Assembly (NCBI RefSeq): GCF_030867095.1
Contig: NC_081824.1
Span: 147,837,433-147,901,432, forward strand
Reading direction: 5' to 3'
Length of the DNA stretch: 64,000 nucleotides
Source: Alligator mississippiensis
Taxonomy: Eukaryota > Chordata > Crocodylia > Alligatoridae
Shown here: positions 9,341-62,916 of the stretch, piece by piece
How positions within the stretch are numbered: the stretch's first letter is position 1
Layout of the letters: each line of letters opens with the position of its first letter
The notes under the pieces: generated by a model
Seen by the model: the letters and a program-made list of their open reading frames with translations, nothing else
The model's database searches: none
Told to the model about the DNA's origin: nothing
Made by a program: the position numbers and the translations under genes

Positions 9341-12300
9341 TACTAAACTACATATTAGTGGTTGCATTTACAAGCACTACATTAGCTTTATAACAGATCT
9401 TTATCAATAATAAGAAACCAGGTACTGTCTGCATTTGTTGGCAATGCGTTAAGAATTTATTTAAAAACTGTAAAACAGCAAAAACTAATACTTCAGGTTT
9501 TCCAAAAGGGTAATAATACACAAAGTTTGACTTACACTGAAAAGACAAAAAGCAGTTTGTTTCCAATTCAAAAAATACAAATTTTTGCTACAGGTACAAA
9601 ATTAGAAAAAGTTTATTTTTTCCTCTTGATCTGGGGGCAGACACGTACAGAAGGAACGTTTATTCCACCAGCTCCAAACTGATCATAATTATGAGAAGTG
9701 ACAATAAAGTAAAAATGTCATGGTCAGGGAGAAGAATAAAGTTTGTCTTTCATTCAACAGGAAATGAACACTTATTTCATTCCTTTGCACTTTTTGTTTT
9801 TGCCAACATTTTAAATTAACATCTTTCATGCTGCACATAACAATTGGAGAAAAGACAGTTCTACCCCATGCATTTATTCTAACATTTCATCACATTATAT
9901 CTCCTGGTCGTGCTTTCATTTTACTCACTTAAGAAGGTTGGTATTTTCATTAACAACAATTACGGAAGCTCATTGTGGGCTAACACCATGGTTACAATTG
10001 TACTGAAGTGTAAGAATACAATCTGTATCCTGAAAGCATTCAGACTTGCTGATTTGTAATATTGTATAGCTGAGTCAGATTTGTTTGCAGTAACACAGCT
10101 GTAACAGGGGCTTGTTTGTTCCAGGAGACAAATGCTACCAAGTACCCACTTCTGTGAAACACACATTCATCTTTTACAGTGTGCAAGGATGCAGAAGCCC
10201 TACAACACCTGTTCTCCGTGATTTGCCTGGGCTTCTGCACGTAAGAATCCTAGATTCTTATTTTATTTTAAACGGACTTGTGCTTAAAAGTTCCCACTCT
10301 ACTGGTTTCATGCAGACACACAGTATTGCTGATCAGATAAACTGAAAACAAGTGTTGTCAATAAAGCAAGACCTTCCAGCTCACTTCTTTTAAAACAAGA
10401 GTCTTTCTTTTTTTGTTGATTTGGATTTTTCTCCCAGTGTCAAGTGAGGCTGTTTCCATTGTATTGTACCGTTTTTATCGTGTTTGATTTATTACTTCGG
10501 CCTGTTTAAAGGACTCATAGAGATTGTAATCTTTCTTCTATAAAAGATCTGGACAAGATATTTTATATTAACTATACTGAAGTTCCAAGATTAAGGCTTT
10601 GCCTTGCTATTAAAAGGACACTGCAAATTTGGCAAAATCTAACTGCTTTGTTTCATTACCTCACTGAGCAAATGATACACCATTCCTTGATCGCAAACGT
10701 ACACAGTGCCTTATATTTGTTAGTAGTGGGTTAGCCTTGATCTAATTTTTCCCTTACCTGTTGTATTAAATATCCATACTAAAGTAGAAGAAAACAATTG
10801 TATGTGTCACAATTTCTTCTTGCTCTAGAACATCTAAGAAACTATGATATTAGGTGCTCTTTGCCATTTTTACTAGCTATACTTAAAAAAACCCTGAAAA
10901 ACAAAACACACCTACAGCACTACAACAGAACTCTATCACCACTGAGAACCAGCTACAGCAATACATTACAATGGCATTATTTACAATTTGATGGTATATT
11001 ATGTATATAATAAATTACATGTTAACACTTTTCCTCTTAAACTCTGATATAGGTAATTTTTTTTGTTCAGCCCAATATACTTTTCCCTTATATATCTTAA
11101 CTACATAGGATAGATTGGGAGATGATAATGCTCTTTCACCTGTCTCTTCTGAATTTTAGAAGCCACTGTGTGGCTCTGACAATGTTCCTGACCACATTTT
11201 TTTTTCCTAATTGGCTTTACCAAACAAAATGGGGAATTTGTAGAGGAAAGGAATAGGAAGAAAGTTTATATAGGTTAATTCTAAATCACCCAGGGTGTAA
11301 GGTAAACAGAAGGTTTCTCATTACTCTCCAAACCATACCTTCCCCCCCCCAGTGGCAGACGTGCTTTGAGAGCCTAGATTCTGGAGTAAGACCCTTTTAT
11401 ACTTAACAGAATTTAAAATTGCTTGTTCTAAACTCTGTAAATAAGTTTCTACTCTCTTCTGGAGTCTGCACTATAACAGATAAGACTCTTCCCAGTTTAG
11501 GGAGCCTCACTTCTTCCGTAGGGTTGATTATTCCCATGCAATGTTTATTGGAGGTGCCAGAGGGAGATGGAAGAAAGGAAAGAGGGAGCATGGTCTGAGG
11601 GTAAGGCTCCCTCTTCTCATTCTTTTCCTCCCCTCCCTCATTTTCTACAGGCACTCTTTCCCCTCTGTGCACAGATGATGACGAGATAAAGACCTCTTGA
11701 GCCAACCAGGCTTAGACCTTGAAGACCCTGGTGAGATTTACTGGCAGTGGAATAAATGACCTCAGACCTGGAAAGAGGAGTGAATTTTCTCTATTCCTTC
11801 TCACATTGTGCTAGTCTTGAACAGATACATTTTGTCTGTGCATGCACCAATAAGGTACTTTTTGAAGGTCACGGGAGCTTCACGTTTGTATTCAAACACA
11901 GAATAATTAGTCTCCTAGCCTAGTTCTAATTATTTCAGCATTGTCATTGTTAGACAAACTGCTAAGCCTCACTCAGCTTGTAAAAAAAATGTATTTCATA
12001 AGGCCAACTTGATTTAGTTCTATGAACCTTAATGAATCTAAGTCCTTGAACAGATACATAACCAAAAGTAGACACCCTCTGTGGACTTAAATTTAAATTA
12101 GCAATATTAATACAGCATTTCAATTTCTAACTGCCCACCTTTTCCACATTTTCTCTAGGTTAAAAGGAGACTGCAGTTTTAGCTAGTGTGCATCACACTT
12201 TTACTCAGCTAGTACGTACAGACAGCAGCAGTTGAAAGAGTACCTCCATAAGTCTGGAGTGTTCCCTGACCTGCTATTCATGTTAAATTAGATCTTGGAA

Positions 12301-14144
12301 ACCTATATCACTCTGCATTTTCCCCTGAGTGACACACAAGGAATGATACAGAAGCAACTATGAAAAACATCACTGACATCAACATAGGTATCAAAAAGTA
12401 TTCTAAACCCATTTCAGTATCCACTTTAAACATCCAGCAATGTCTGCAAATTGGATAGATTAAAATTGATTTGAATTTTATTTCGCAGATCTTGTGAGTA
12501 GAGACAAAAGTTCAGTTCTTATGTCTGATATAAACAGTGCTTTTTTGTTTCATATTTTATAAGAACAGTAAAAGTAGAGTGCTTGCTTGTATTAACATTG
12601 CCATGAGACATTTTCTACTATAAAAATCTATATGCAGCTTAAACAGTATTCCAAGGCTCTGCTGTCTGTTAGGTGATGGTTGAAAGGTTATGGTTAAAAC
12701 TTTACAAGACAACTATACAGTGATAACACTCAAGTGGAAATTTGGGGTCCAGTAGCATGCTAGCTGAGGTAGGCTTAAAATAGACCCCACTGAACTAGAA
12801 AATCCTGCACAGATTCAGATGGCGTTAAACAGACAAAGAAAAACAAAGAAACAAACCACAGTTGGTCTCTGCTAATTTGAGCAAACCAAAATTAGTACAG
12901 TCAGTCACTACTAGTCCTTAAAAATAAAATGTACTAATAAAATATCTCTCAGTCTGAGGAAATTACAGTTGCTTTCAAACTTATAGTTTGAGTTGTCTTG
13001 TTTTTTCTGTTATTCAAAGAAGATGCATTTATTCTTAGAGGGAGGGGAGCTGAAAGATTGAGTAATGATGGGCACCCTGCACAGATGATTATAGACCACT
13101 TACTGCTCAGTTCTGCATAGTTTAATGTTCCTTATCTATGGCAATTCATTATGACAACCCCTGTCCTGCAGTCAGAAGCCTAAGACCTCTGTCCCAGTCA
13201 AGCCTTCCTGTCACTTGCTGTGACCAGTAATGGGGATGTGCTTTGGCTGGCAATCAAATGCATGCCTGCAGCTATGGGCCTATCTGCCAGAAGTCCACCC
13301 TACCCTGGAGGACTTTACCCAAGGCAGTAAAATAGATTTTCATTTAAAAATAGTTTGGGCAGTGTTTATTAACCACACATATACTGAAGTGTGTGTATGT
13401 GCCTGTGTGTTTTCTCTGTATACAGAGCAGTTGTGTGTAAATAGAATGAATAGAAAAAGCAGAACAATAGGAGGCAGCAGCCAGTGGTGCATTGGTCTAA
13501 TAGCACCACAATTAGGTTGGATCATGAGGTTAGAGTCTTAGATGCAGTATAACTGTATATCCTTTTGTATCTTGCAATTATAAGTTAATTCAGTCAGCCA
13601 CCTACCCCTCACCAAACACATACCTCCACATGCTTTGTTGAGAGAGGGAGAGAGAGAAAAAAATCTAAGACGCCTATTAAAGGTTCTAGGCCAATCAGAC
13701 TCCATTTGAAAATACTCCTCATTGCCTTATTTGGGGTACCCACAACATTTCTGAGGCACAAAACAAAGTTAAGAATCAGGTGATTCTTAGGTCAGAATCT
13801 AGCAGATCACGTAATATTAGTTATAAACCTACAGTCCTCTTCAGATTACCCAGAGGTTTAAAGATAATTTGAGAAAATTAAGGCCTTTGATGCTGAGAGG
13901 TGCTGCATAGCCACAACTCCATGAGCACCACAGGTGCTTGGCACCTAGTAGAACCCAGGCTCTAAAAAAATTAATGATCTTCCCCACACAGTATATTTTA
14001 TTTAAGCCATTTTGGAACATCTCTGATGACTTCAATGAACTCTCCTCCATTGTCATTTCAAGAGGTGGTTGCTGCTGGTACCCACTGCAAGAGCTCCCAT
14101 TTGTGAGAGAAAAAGCCACTACAGTCACATAAAAAGCACTAAGA
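9341..14144 (-). other. Intergenic or extended TRIM67 3' UTR
   Basis: A long AT-rich, largely repeat-free stretch downstream of TRIM67. Several - strand AATAAA hexamers occur (for example at 13365-13370, 13028-13033, 12477-12482 and near 9456 and 9611). The absence of young repeats over almost 5 kb would fit a long, constrained 3' UTR, but this is inference. Confidence 0.35.
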
Positions 14145-14921
14145 TTTATTGAGTACTTTTTATTCCTACCTAAAATGTGTGCAACTTAAATGAGCATAAG
14201 TTTTGCATAAAGCTAATTTGAGCCTTGTCTTGCTCCTACTGAAGTCAGTGAGAGCTTTGCCATTCATTTCGGCAGGAGCTTAATCCATAAATTTAACCAG
14301 TTTTCAAGACAAAAGAGATTGTTGTGATAACGTGGTCTGATCTGTTCAATGCAAGCCAAAGAATGTCCCCAGAAGTGTCTACATCAAGCACACAACTCCA
14401 GTATGAGCTGTAGCTCAGCTTTTAAAAAATGTATCTGCTCTTGATTCAAGGTTTCAAGGGACAGAGAATCCATCAGAACACTCAGGAAATTGCTCTGAGG
14501 CCCCTCAGTGATCATCTTCTCTTCCTTCATCACTATCATCCTGGGGAGCACAGATCCAAGTATGAAAGGGAAAATATGCTCATTTTAGCTGTCACCCTAT
14601 GTTTGCATCTACACCGCTGCAAGTATATTTATATTGAAGTATATGAGTGTGGCATCTACACTGAGCTGCAAGTATATTTATATTGAAGTATATGAGTGCT
14701 CCAAGCCCATTTGTTCAGTCTACAACCACATTTGTCAACAGTGTAAAATTAAGAGGGGGATGTAGATTTATTTTAATTATCAGAACACTCTGGGATCAAA
14801 GTCCAGCATGAGAACTGCTGTTATAGGGATGAGTGCTTTTTTTTTTTTTTTAACCAATATATGCAAATAGCATTTAGAAAGACTACAAAATCCAGGTTGG
14901 CTATAGGCAGCATGAATTCAG
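14145..14921 (-). other. TRIM67: TRIM67 proximal 3' UTR
   Basis: Sequence from just after the TAG stop to the first canonical - strand AATAAA (14150 down to 14145). It contains a 47-bp tandem duplication and a T run at 14839-14852. The actual polyadenylation site may lie further downstream. Confidence 0.5.
14605..14698. repeat. Two-copy tandem duplication, period about 47 bp
   Basis: The block gcatctaca...tatgagtg occurs at 14605-14650 and again from 14652 to 14698 with a 2-nt length difference and otherwise near identity. It lies in the putative TRIM67 3' UTR. Confidence 0.9.
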
Positions 14922-55024
<40,103 letters not shown>

Positions 55025-56037
55025 TTAGAGATAAAATGTAAATAGATTCCGACTAATCCTTACTTCTTACAATTAACAGCACACAAAAAGCTTACTTAAT
55101 GTCACGTGCATTCTTACATGCACAGAGTATTTTTCTCAAAAAGAATAAGTTAGGATTTCAATCTTAATTAGCATTAAAATGAGTAACTGTGTGGGAAGTC
55201 AAATATTATGTCTACATGTTCCAAGTTAATGTAATGACTAATTAAGTCAACACTTACAAAAGCCAGCAACTGCCTACATATACATGGAAATTATAGTTTT
55301 ACTTTTATATAGTGGCTATGATGCTGAAAAATCTGCAAATGCTTCCTGAACTAACAATCTTTTACCTATAAACCTGAAATCTTTAGCTTTGTAGCATCTG
55401 CCACAGCCAAGACATAATACAACTTTCATCACACAACCTTTGTGACACTGTGAAAAAAAAAGTTTCCTTTGGGGCTGAACTTCTCCATGCTTCAACTTAG
55501 CCTGGAGGTGAGTATTTCTGGAAAGTGACAGAAAAATTTCTTCAAACATTTTGAGTTATGGGCTGAAAGTAGAAATATCTCAACTTGAATCTCTGCAAGA
55601 CAACTTTAAGATAACATTTTACTCATGTATGCTTCAACTGGCTGGATTGCATAACTTGATAATTAAGCATCAGTTCTAACTGCAAGATCACCAGATCTTA
55701 ACTCTCGCACCTCTTTGTGCATATGCACTACAGTAATCTTTACATGAGTATGTGCTATCACACAAAGCATAAAACATGACACAATTCCAACTAACCTTAA
55801 ACACATACAGCATCTTGTACAACTGTGGTTATGTAGCACCTGAAAAAGCTTATGTAAATGATTTCCTTGGACAGGACACATAAAGGCTGTAAAATAGTAA
55901 ATGGACCTTAGCATCTTTTCCAGGAAGAGCCCCAGGGACTATCATTCCATTATTGATAGCAGAGTCGGGGTCTAGAATATGTTTAAATGACACTAAGAGC
56001 TGGCAAGAATTAAAGACTTCAGGAACTCTTTCAAATA

Positions 56038-56155
56038 ATGTGGAATCTTCTTCACTGGAGATTTTCAAGAAGGGGCTAATCCTGCACCCATACAACAGGA
56101 TAGACTAGATGACCTCTGTGGTCCTTTCCAAGCCCTTGATTCTGTGATCCAATAA
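56038..56155 (+). mobile_element. CR1 LINE 3' end (+ strand)
   Basis: Reads tagactagatgacctctgtg then cctttccaagccc and gattctgtgatcc, the standard CR1 3' terminus. It is the only CR1 fragment in + orientation. Confidence 0.75.
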
Positions 56156-57171
56156 CTGTAACTATCAGCTGTGCTTCATTAATGTGGCAATGAACCAGAT
56201 CATCAGCTGCTGTTAATTCTTTCATGCACTGAAGCAAAGGCAACTAGGTCAATTTACACAAGCTGAGGATCAGGTTCTTGATCTCTTGACACACTCTGAT
56301 TGCACTTAGCTAAATTTTTGCCTGCTAGACTTGCTAGGACCCTGTTAACTCTCCTTATTAGAAGATACAGCAACACATGTCAGCAATTGGAAAGCCTACT
56401 ACCTATCATTAAGCCAATGGGTTCTGGGCTCTCTTATATTCCTAAGGATAAGACGCGGCCTTTAGACTGAGCATTTTACATGGATAGGCACATAGCTATG
56501 AGTTGCTCTAGGAAGAGACCTGGGAATTAACTGTAATTTAGGAAGTCATCAGTTGTTTCCTGGTTCCAAAGGGAAGGAAAATTTAGCAGCCTCAGAAAGA
56601 GCATAGCTTAGATCCCCTTTGTGTAAGCTCATTTCAATCTCAACCTTTGCTGGTCTGTACACCTCCTCTATCTCCTCCCCCTCTACTCACGTGATTAAGT
56701 GGAAAAGGAGAGGTGCTGGATATGCAGCTCTTGACCTACATACCATACCTCAGCCAATCAGTCAGGGAAACCTAACACAGCCCTGGAAGGGTCTTACTCA
56801 CTGTTTGTGGCCTCATTAGGGCTAGGTACAAACTAGCCCTTAATGAGAACCAGAGGTGAATTTTGAAGGAAGAATCAGTTTTCTCTTATATTCATGGAGT
56901 CTTTCTAAGACTAATAAAGATTGCATTAGTGTCAAATTTGAAAACAGAACATGGTCCACTATAATTCACTTATAATTGATCTAACAGACAGATCAATAAT
57001 TATATTACATTAGAGATGCTAAATTCATCCATTCATTCATCCACCCATTCAAATTCTTAGTATTTCATAAAATTTAATGAAACAGTGTCTGGACCAAATC
57101 CAGGGTTATTGGAGCAGATCCATATCTCTTGCAAAGGGCCTTATGTACTACCAGATCAGTGTAGAAGGATG

Positions 57172-57780
57172 TTTCATAGATTCATAAACATTAAGACCTG
57201 CAAGGGACCTCACGAGATCATCGAGTCCAGCCCCCCTGCCATGGACAGGAAGTCTGCTGGGGTCAAATGACCCCCTCAAGATAAGCATCCAAATGCCATT
57301 TGAAGGGGGGAGTCTGTTCCACACCCTGGACACAGACTGTAAAGACATTTTTCCTTGTGTCCAGTTTAAATTGGCCTTCCAGAGGTTTGTGCCTGTTAGA
57401 CCTTGTTATCTCTTGGGGAACCCCAGTGAACATCTGTTCTCCCAGATCCTGGGGCACCCCCCTTTTGTACTTATAGGCTGCTACCAAGTTCCCCCTGAGC
57501 CTTCTCTTCTCCAGGATGAAGAATTGCATGTCCCTCAGCCTCTTCTCGCAAGGCATGCTCTCTTGGCCTTTGATCATGTGGGTGGCTTTCCTGTGGACTC
57601 TCTCAAGCTTATCCACATCCCTCCTGAAGTGGGGGGCCCAAAAATGGATGCAGTACTCCAGCTGCGACCTCACTAAGGCTGAGTAAAGTGGGAGGATTAC
57701 GTCCCTGGTTTTGCTTGAGATACATTGGTGGATGGATGCCAGAGTTTGGTTTGCTTTGCCAGCCATGGAATCGCATTGGT
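57172..57780 (-). mobile_element. CR1 LINE 3' end
   Basis: Tail gtttcatagattcataaac; the - frame 57263-57766 carries RSQLEYCIHFWAPHFRRDVD and ends LDAYLEGVI. The RT catalytic part is missing. Confidence 0.92.
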
Positions 57781-59438
57781 GAATAATTAGTCCTGAATGG
57801 CATGATGAAAATTATATCCATTTTATATCACTCCTTTTGGTTACACCCCTCACCTCACATATGGGGCATGTACTGATCATGTATTGGCCATGGGTGGTGG
57901 TGGTAGAGAAATAGGGGTTTGACAAAGGATGGAAAGAGGGGGCTGGAGTGTGCCACTTTCTGCTGATTTTCAGCTGGCAGTATGGTCCCAACAGGACAGT
58001 TGTGCCTTAGTCTCAAACTAAGGAAAATAATTGGTCCCTAATAAAAGTGTAATTCCTACTTCTCCAAGATATTATCATCCCCCCCCTAACATCAGATGGA
58101 GAAGGGAATCAGATTCCACAGGGTAGGTGGAGCCAAATGCTACATGGGGTTGGTCCTGTGGTTATCACACCGGCAGCACCATTCTAAGTCAATCCAGACA
58201 CATTGCAATTAACATGGATATTGATGTCACTGGGCACAATACATTTCATCTCTGGCATAACCACCCCCCTGAAGAACTTCAATATGAATGTGACAAAGAT
58301 ATTGATCAAATGGCTCTAGATCGAACTTTTGCACTCATTAGACAACTGTGGTTGTGCTAATGCAAGTGCAGCATGCAACCCAGAAGGAGGCCCACTCTCT
58401 TATACTTAAACCCATTTGAGAAAATAGCTTTGTTTATCAAAGCATTTATAAGATAGTTTTCAAGCAAATGGATTTAGCTGTATACTTCCCATTAAAATCA
58501 AATGGATTCACATGACTAAAACCTCTATCAAATATTATAAAAAAGTGCCCCGTGCACTCAGAGCTCTCTTTCATGTTGTGGAAGCATTTGCTAGAAGCTG
58601 AATTGCAAGTTACAAGCTCCATTGACTAAGACAATTAATAATTCTTGATCAACATATTCTATCTCCCTTTATCTTAATTTTATCTTAACTGGATCCAACA
58701 ATCAAACAAGCTTCTGTAGATGGATAGAAAGCTTCTGCTCTTATCAAATACAGGAACAGACAGATAGTGAGGAGAACAAGTAATCAAATCTGGAAGGGCA
58801 CAGAAGACGTGTTTCTCTGGATTTTAGAGAGACAGGTGGGTTTTTTGTCTTATGAAAAAAACTCATTCCTCATTTACCATTCTTTTTGCCATCTATCCTC
58901 AGTAGCGGATCAAGCATTGATTCAATCACCTGATACAAGTGTCAAATTCTGATAGGGCACCTGAGTTTCTGTGAATGGGGTGCAGTTTGTTTTGGATCAT
59001 TGAAGGCTGCATTCCAAATGGATATCTTTCCCCCAGTATTTGGTCTCAGCAGCCTACTGACCTCCCTATTCTCTGCCCTTCAGTTTTCTACACAGATCCC
59101 TATCTGATTCAAGTTCTTGATCCCACCCCTGCTACAAAATCATACATGAAAATAGTTATACATTTGCTTACATGGAACATACAGAGATAAGATGTATCAC
59201 CTTCTTTCCCCACACCCATGAGTCAAAAGGACCACAGTCTTGTCAGCATTATTATTATTATTATAGCTGATCAAGGCTCCATTGTGACTGGTGTTGTACA
59301 TGCAGTGATATTTCATTCTAACCATGACCAAAGTTATAGGGCAGATTGCAGCATTTGAATACTTATGTCCAGTTACAATATCCAATTCCTTCAAAATATG
59401 GACTTGAGATGTGGATATAAGCTAGTGGTCAGTAATTG

Positions 59439-60960
59439 TTTCATAGATTCATAGATGTTAGGGTGGGAAGGGACCTCAATAGATCATCGAGTCCGACCCC
59501 CTGCATAGGCAGGAAAGAGTGCTGGGTCTAGATGACCCCAGCTAGATGCTTATCTAACCTCCTCTTGAAGACCCCCAGGGTAGGGGAGAGCACCACCTCC
59601 CTTGGGAGCCCGTTCCAGACCCTGGCCACTCGAACTGTGAAGAAGTTCTTCCTAATGTCCAGTCTAAATCTGCTCTCTGCTAGCTTGTGGCCATTATTTC
59701 TTGTAACCCCCAGGGGTGTCTTGGTGAATAAAACCTCACCAATTCCCTTCTGTGCCCCCGTGATGAACTTATAGGCAGCCACAAGGTCGCCTCTCAACCT
59801 TCTCTTGCGGAGGCTGAAAAGGTCCAGTTTCTCTAGTCTCTCCTCGTAGGGCTTAGTCTGCAAGCCCTTAACCATGCGAGTGGCCCTTCTCTGGACTCTC
59901 TCCAGGTTATCTGCATCCCTCTTGAAGTGCGGTGCCCAGAATTGCACGCAGTACTCCAACTGCGGTCTGACCAGTGCCCAATAGAGGGGAAGTATCACCT
60001 CCTTGGATCTATTCGTCATGCATCTGCTGATGCATGATAAAGTGCCATTGGCTTTTCTGATGGCTTCGTCACACTGCTGGCTCATGTTCATCTTGGAGTC
60101 CACTAGGACTCCAAGATCCCTTTCCACTTCCGTGCCACCCAGCAGGTCATTCCCTAGGCTGTAGGTGTGCTGGACATTTTTCCTCCCTAGGTGCAGCACT
60201 TTGCATTTCTCCTTGTTGAACTGCATCCTGTTGTTTTCTGCCCACTTGTCCAACCTGTCCAGGTCTGCTTGCAGCTGTTCCCTGCCCTGCGGCGTATCCA
60301 CTTCTCCCCATAGCTTTGTGTCATCCGCAAACTTGGACAGAGTACATTTCACTCCCTCATCCAAGTCGCTGATGAAGACATTGAAGAGTATCGGTCCAAG
60401 GACCGAGCCCTGCGGGACCCCACTGCCCACACCCTTCCAGGTTAAAACTGACACGTCCACCATGACTCTCTGGGTGCGACCCTCCAGCCAGTTCGCCACC
60501 CACCAGACTGTGTAGTCATCCAAGTCACAGCCTCTTAACTTGTTCACCAGTATGGGGTGGGATACCGTATCGAAGGCCTTCCTGAAGTCTAAGTATACGA
60601 CATCCACCCCTCCTCCTGTGTCCAGGCATTTCGTAACCTGGTCATAAAAAGAGACTAGATTAGTCAGGCACGATCTGCCTGCTATGAACCCGTGCTGGTT
60701 TCCCCTCAGCATAATTTGTCCTGCCAGGCTCTCACAAATGTGAGCCTTGATAATTTTTTCAAAGATTTTGCCAAGGATGGAGGTGAGACAGACTGGCCTA
60801 TAGTTACCCGGGTCCTCCTTCCTCCCCTTCTTGAAAATGGGGACCACATTGGCCCTTTTCCAGTCCTCCGGGACTTGGCCCATACGCCACGAGTGTTCAA
60901 ATATTCCCGCCAGTGGCTCTGCAATGATGTCGGCCAGTGCCTTCAGCACTCTCGGATTTC
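59439..60960 (-). mobile_element. CR1 LINE, 5'-truncated, best preserved copy
   Basis: Tail tttcatagattcatagatg at the + left edge. The - strand runs without stop or frameshift through RT and the C-terminus. Truncated at about 60960, within the FKSAGPDELHPRVLK region, so the endonuclease and first half of ORF2 are absent. No target duplication seen, as is usual for CR1. Confidence 0.95.
59528..60949 (-). CDS. CR1 ORF2 fragment: reverse transcriptase and C-terminal domain, 473 codons open
   Basis: Motifs in order: [21 protein letters not shown] (finger, residues about 32-51), [15 protein letters not shown] (motif A, D121), [11 protein letters not shown] (176-186), catalytic FADD (207-210), then the [20 protein letters not shown] thumb-like region and the terminal HLAGVI. 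All visible catalytic aspartates are intact. The Met at 60949 is internal to the original ORF2. Full-length ORF2 is about 900-1000 residues with an N-terminal AP endonuclease, so this copy cannot move itself. Confidence 0.9.
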   Translation of the reverse strand: MLKALADIIAEPLAGIFEHSWRMGQVPEDWKRANVVPIFKKGRKEDPGNYRPVCLTSILGKIFEKIIKAHICESLAGQIMLRGNQHGFIAGRSCLTNLVSFYDQVTKCLDTGGGVDVVYLDFRKAFDTVSHPILVNKLRGCDLDDYTVWWVANWLEGRTQRVMVDVSVLTWKGVGSGVPQGSVLGPILFNVFISDLDEGVKCTLSKFADDTKLWGEVDTPQGREQLQADLDRLDKWAENNRMQFNKEKCKVLHLGRKNVQHTYSLGNDLLGGTEVERDLGVLVDSKMNMSQQCDEAIRKANGTLSCISRCMTNRSKEVILPLYWALVRPQLEYCVQFWAPHFKRDADNLERVQRRATRMVKGLQTKPYEERLEKLDLFSLRKRRLRGDLVAAYKFITGAQKGIGEVLFTKTPLGVTRNNGHKLAESRFRLDIRKNFFTVRVARVWNGLPREVVLSPTLGVFKRRLDKHLAGVI

Positions 60961-62529
60961 ATTATAGTTATTTCCTGCAAATTATATAATTCTAGGAATA
61001 TTAATGATCACAGAAAGAAGAAGAAGAGAAGTTTAGTGGAGTCACAAAATAAGTTTGTTTTATGTTATTTTTCCATTCTTATTTGAGCCTTTACCATGAG
61101 ATTGAAACAATAACTAACAAGGGAAAATCGCATTCTGTGATACCACACTCTCAGGAGAAAAATGCAGTGAAAACAGAACATAATTTAGTTCATTCATCCG
61201 ACAAAATTTGTAACAAGAAGAGGAAATAATTTAATATGTATCTGGATCAGCAGGACAGTTTATCACACTGTTTCAAAAAGGTGTTAATCAGCTATAGTTC
61301 AAAGAAGACTTTCATGCAACACAAATGCATTTCACAATCTACAAAGGACAAACCACCCCTGAATATTTAAAGCAATCATGTTCATCAGGGAGTCAGAAGG
61401 CTTTCTGGTGGAAACATTCTCAAAATCAGATTCTGCCATTTGCATAAATCGCAATAGTGGTGAATTTATGATCTGCTGCTTATGAGTTAAGTGAATGTCT
61501 CCTGAACACACACAGAAATCAAGTTTTTCAGGAAATGGCTGAGTGATATAAGCCCCTGACTAGAAAGACCTAGGCTTGGAAACACAAATTGAAGTACTGC
61601 TGGGGATGATTCAACCTTCAACTTTATGAGGTTGAAAACCAGAGTTCTGTGCAGTTTCTAGCACATGAGAATTTTTTTCATGAGCCTTTAAAAATTAAAA
61701 TTCTCTTTCCTATCAATAGATTATGGCTCTCAGTCACTACAGCTATACCTGTGCCACTTCCCTATCATGCCTAGCACTGCTGCTGAGAAAAAACCCTACG
61801 TACTTGCTCCTGTTTTTTGCCTGTACAAGTCCAGCAATTAGGCAGTGTATAAGATTTAGTGCGGTCCTCAGTGCACACCCTCGTCCCCACTCTCAGGCTC
61901 TCTGTCCTTGCTGAGGTACTTGCTCAGGATTCCTTTAAACTATCTACACTGCCTAATTGTCAGGCTTGGGCATGGGCAGAGAAGAAGCCAATGGGCAGGT
62001 CTTGTTTCTTGGAGGCAGTCCCAGGTTCTACAGGCATGGCTTGTGTGATTAAGCTAGGGAGAAGGATGCAAGCAACCACACATTTTCTACCTGTGTTCAC
62101 TGGCTGGAAACATCTCTTAGTGCCCCCAGAGATGCTAAACACACAAAAGGGATTAAAGAGGAAGAGGAGTTATGGTCCTGCCTTCCCTCTGTTGTAGCAA
62201 ACAGAGCCAGCTACACATACAGATAGGATCATTCTGCACTAGCTAAAGAGGTGTGTTATAGTAGATGCTTCCCATGCATATGTGAGAGCCCTGGAAGGGG
62301 TCCTTTCCATGTTGCAGTATGGGTAGTGGTACAGTACTGGAGAATGAATGTACTCTGTACATGTAATGACTGATTATTAACTGATTCCATGTCTGTGTTT
62401 CTTAGCAAGAATGAACTTTATTTCATTCCAGATAAATTTTAGGATCATCTTCTCTTCCTCTTCATTCAAAAGAGATATGAAACCACACTGCTTTTTATAA
62501 ACAGATATACCATTATCAAACTACCCAGA

Positions 62530-62916
62530 GGGAGCATCTACACATGCAATTAGTGTGCCACAGTAAACTCTGGTGCAGTTTGTGCTAGAGTTTATTGCTT
62601 CTGGGTGCTGTGTTTACACATGCACCCTGGATGGCAGCATGTTGAGCCAGGTTGGACCAGGTCCAGCTGGCAGAGGACCCAGGGGGGTCAGCCTGCCAGC
62701 CCAGGGCTGCTCCACCCCAACATGAGGGTGCTCCAGTGTGGGGCTAGCCAGCAGGCAGCCCCTGCACTGCAACACCCTCATGTCCCAGCCAGCCCTGTCA
62801 GTGTGGCAGAGTTAATTAGTTTACTGTAGCCTAATAGGCTGCATGTGAAAACACTGAGACTCTACTGTGGAGCTAATTAGGCAACTCCACAGTAAACATC
62901 TCATGTAGATGTGCCC
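62530..62916. mobile_element. Inverted-repeat DNA element, 387 bp
   Basis: The left end gggagcatctacacatg and the right end, reverse-complemented gggcacatctacatgag, are inverted. Both ends continue with ccacagtaaac-type motifs. It resembles the 28.3-kb and 37.9-kb elements. No target duplication identified. Confidence 0.7.
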
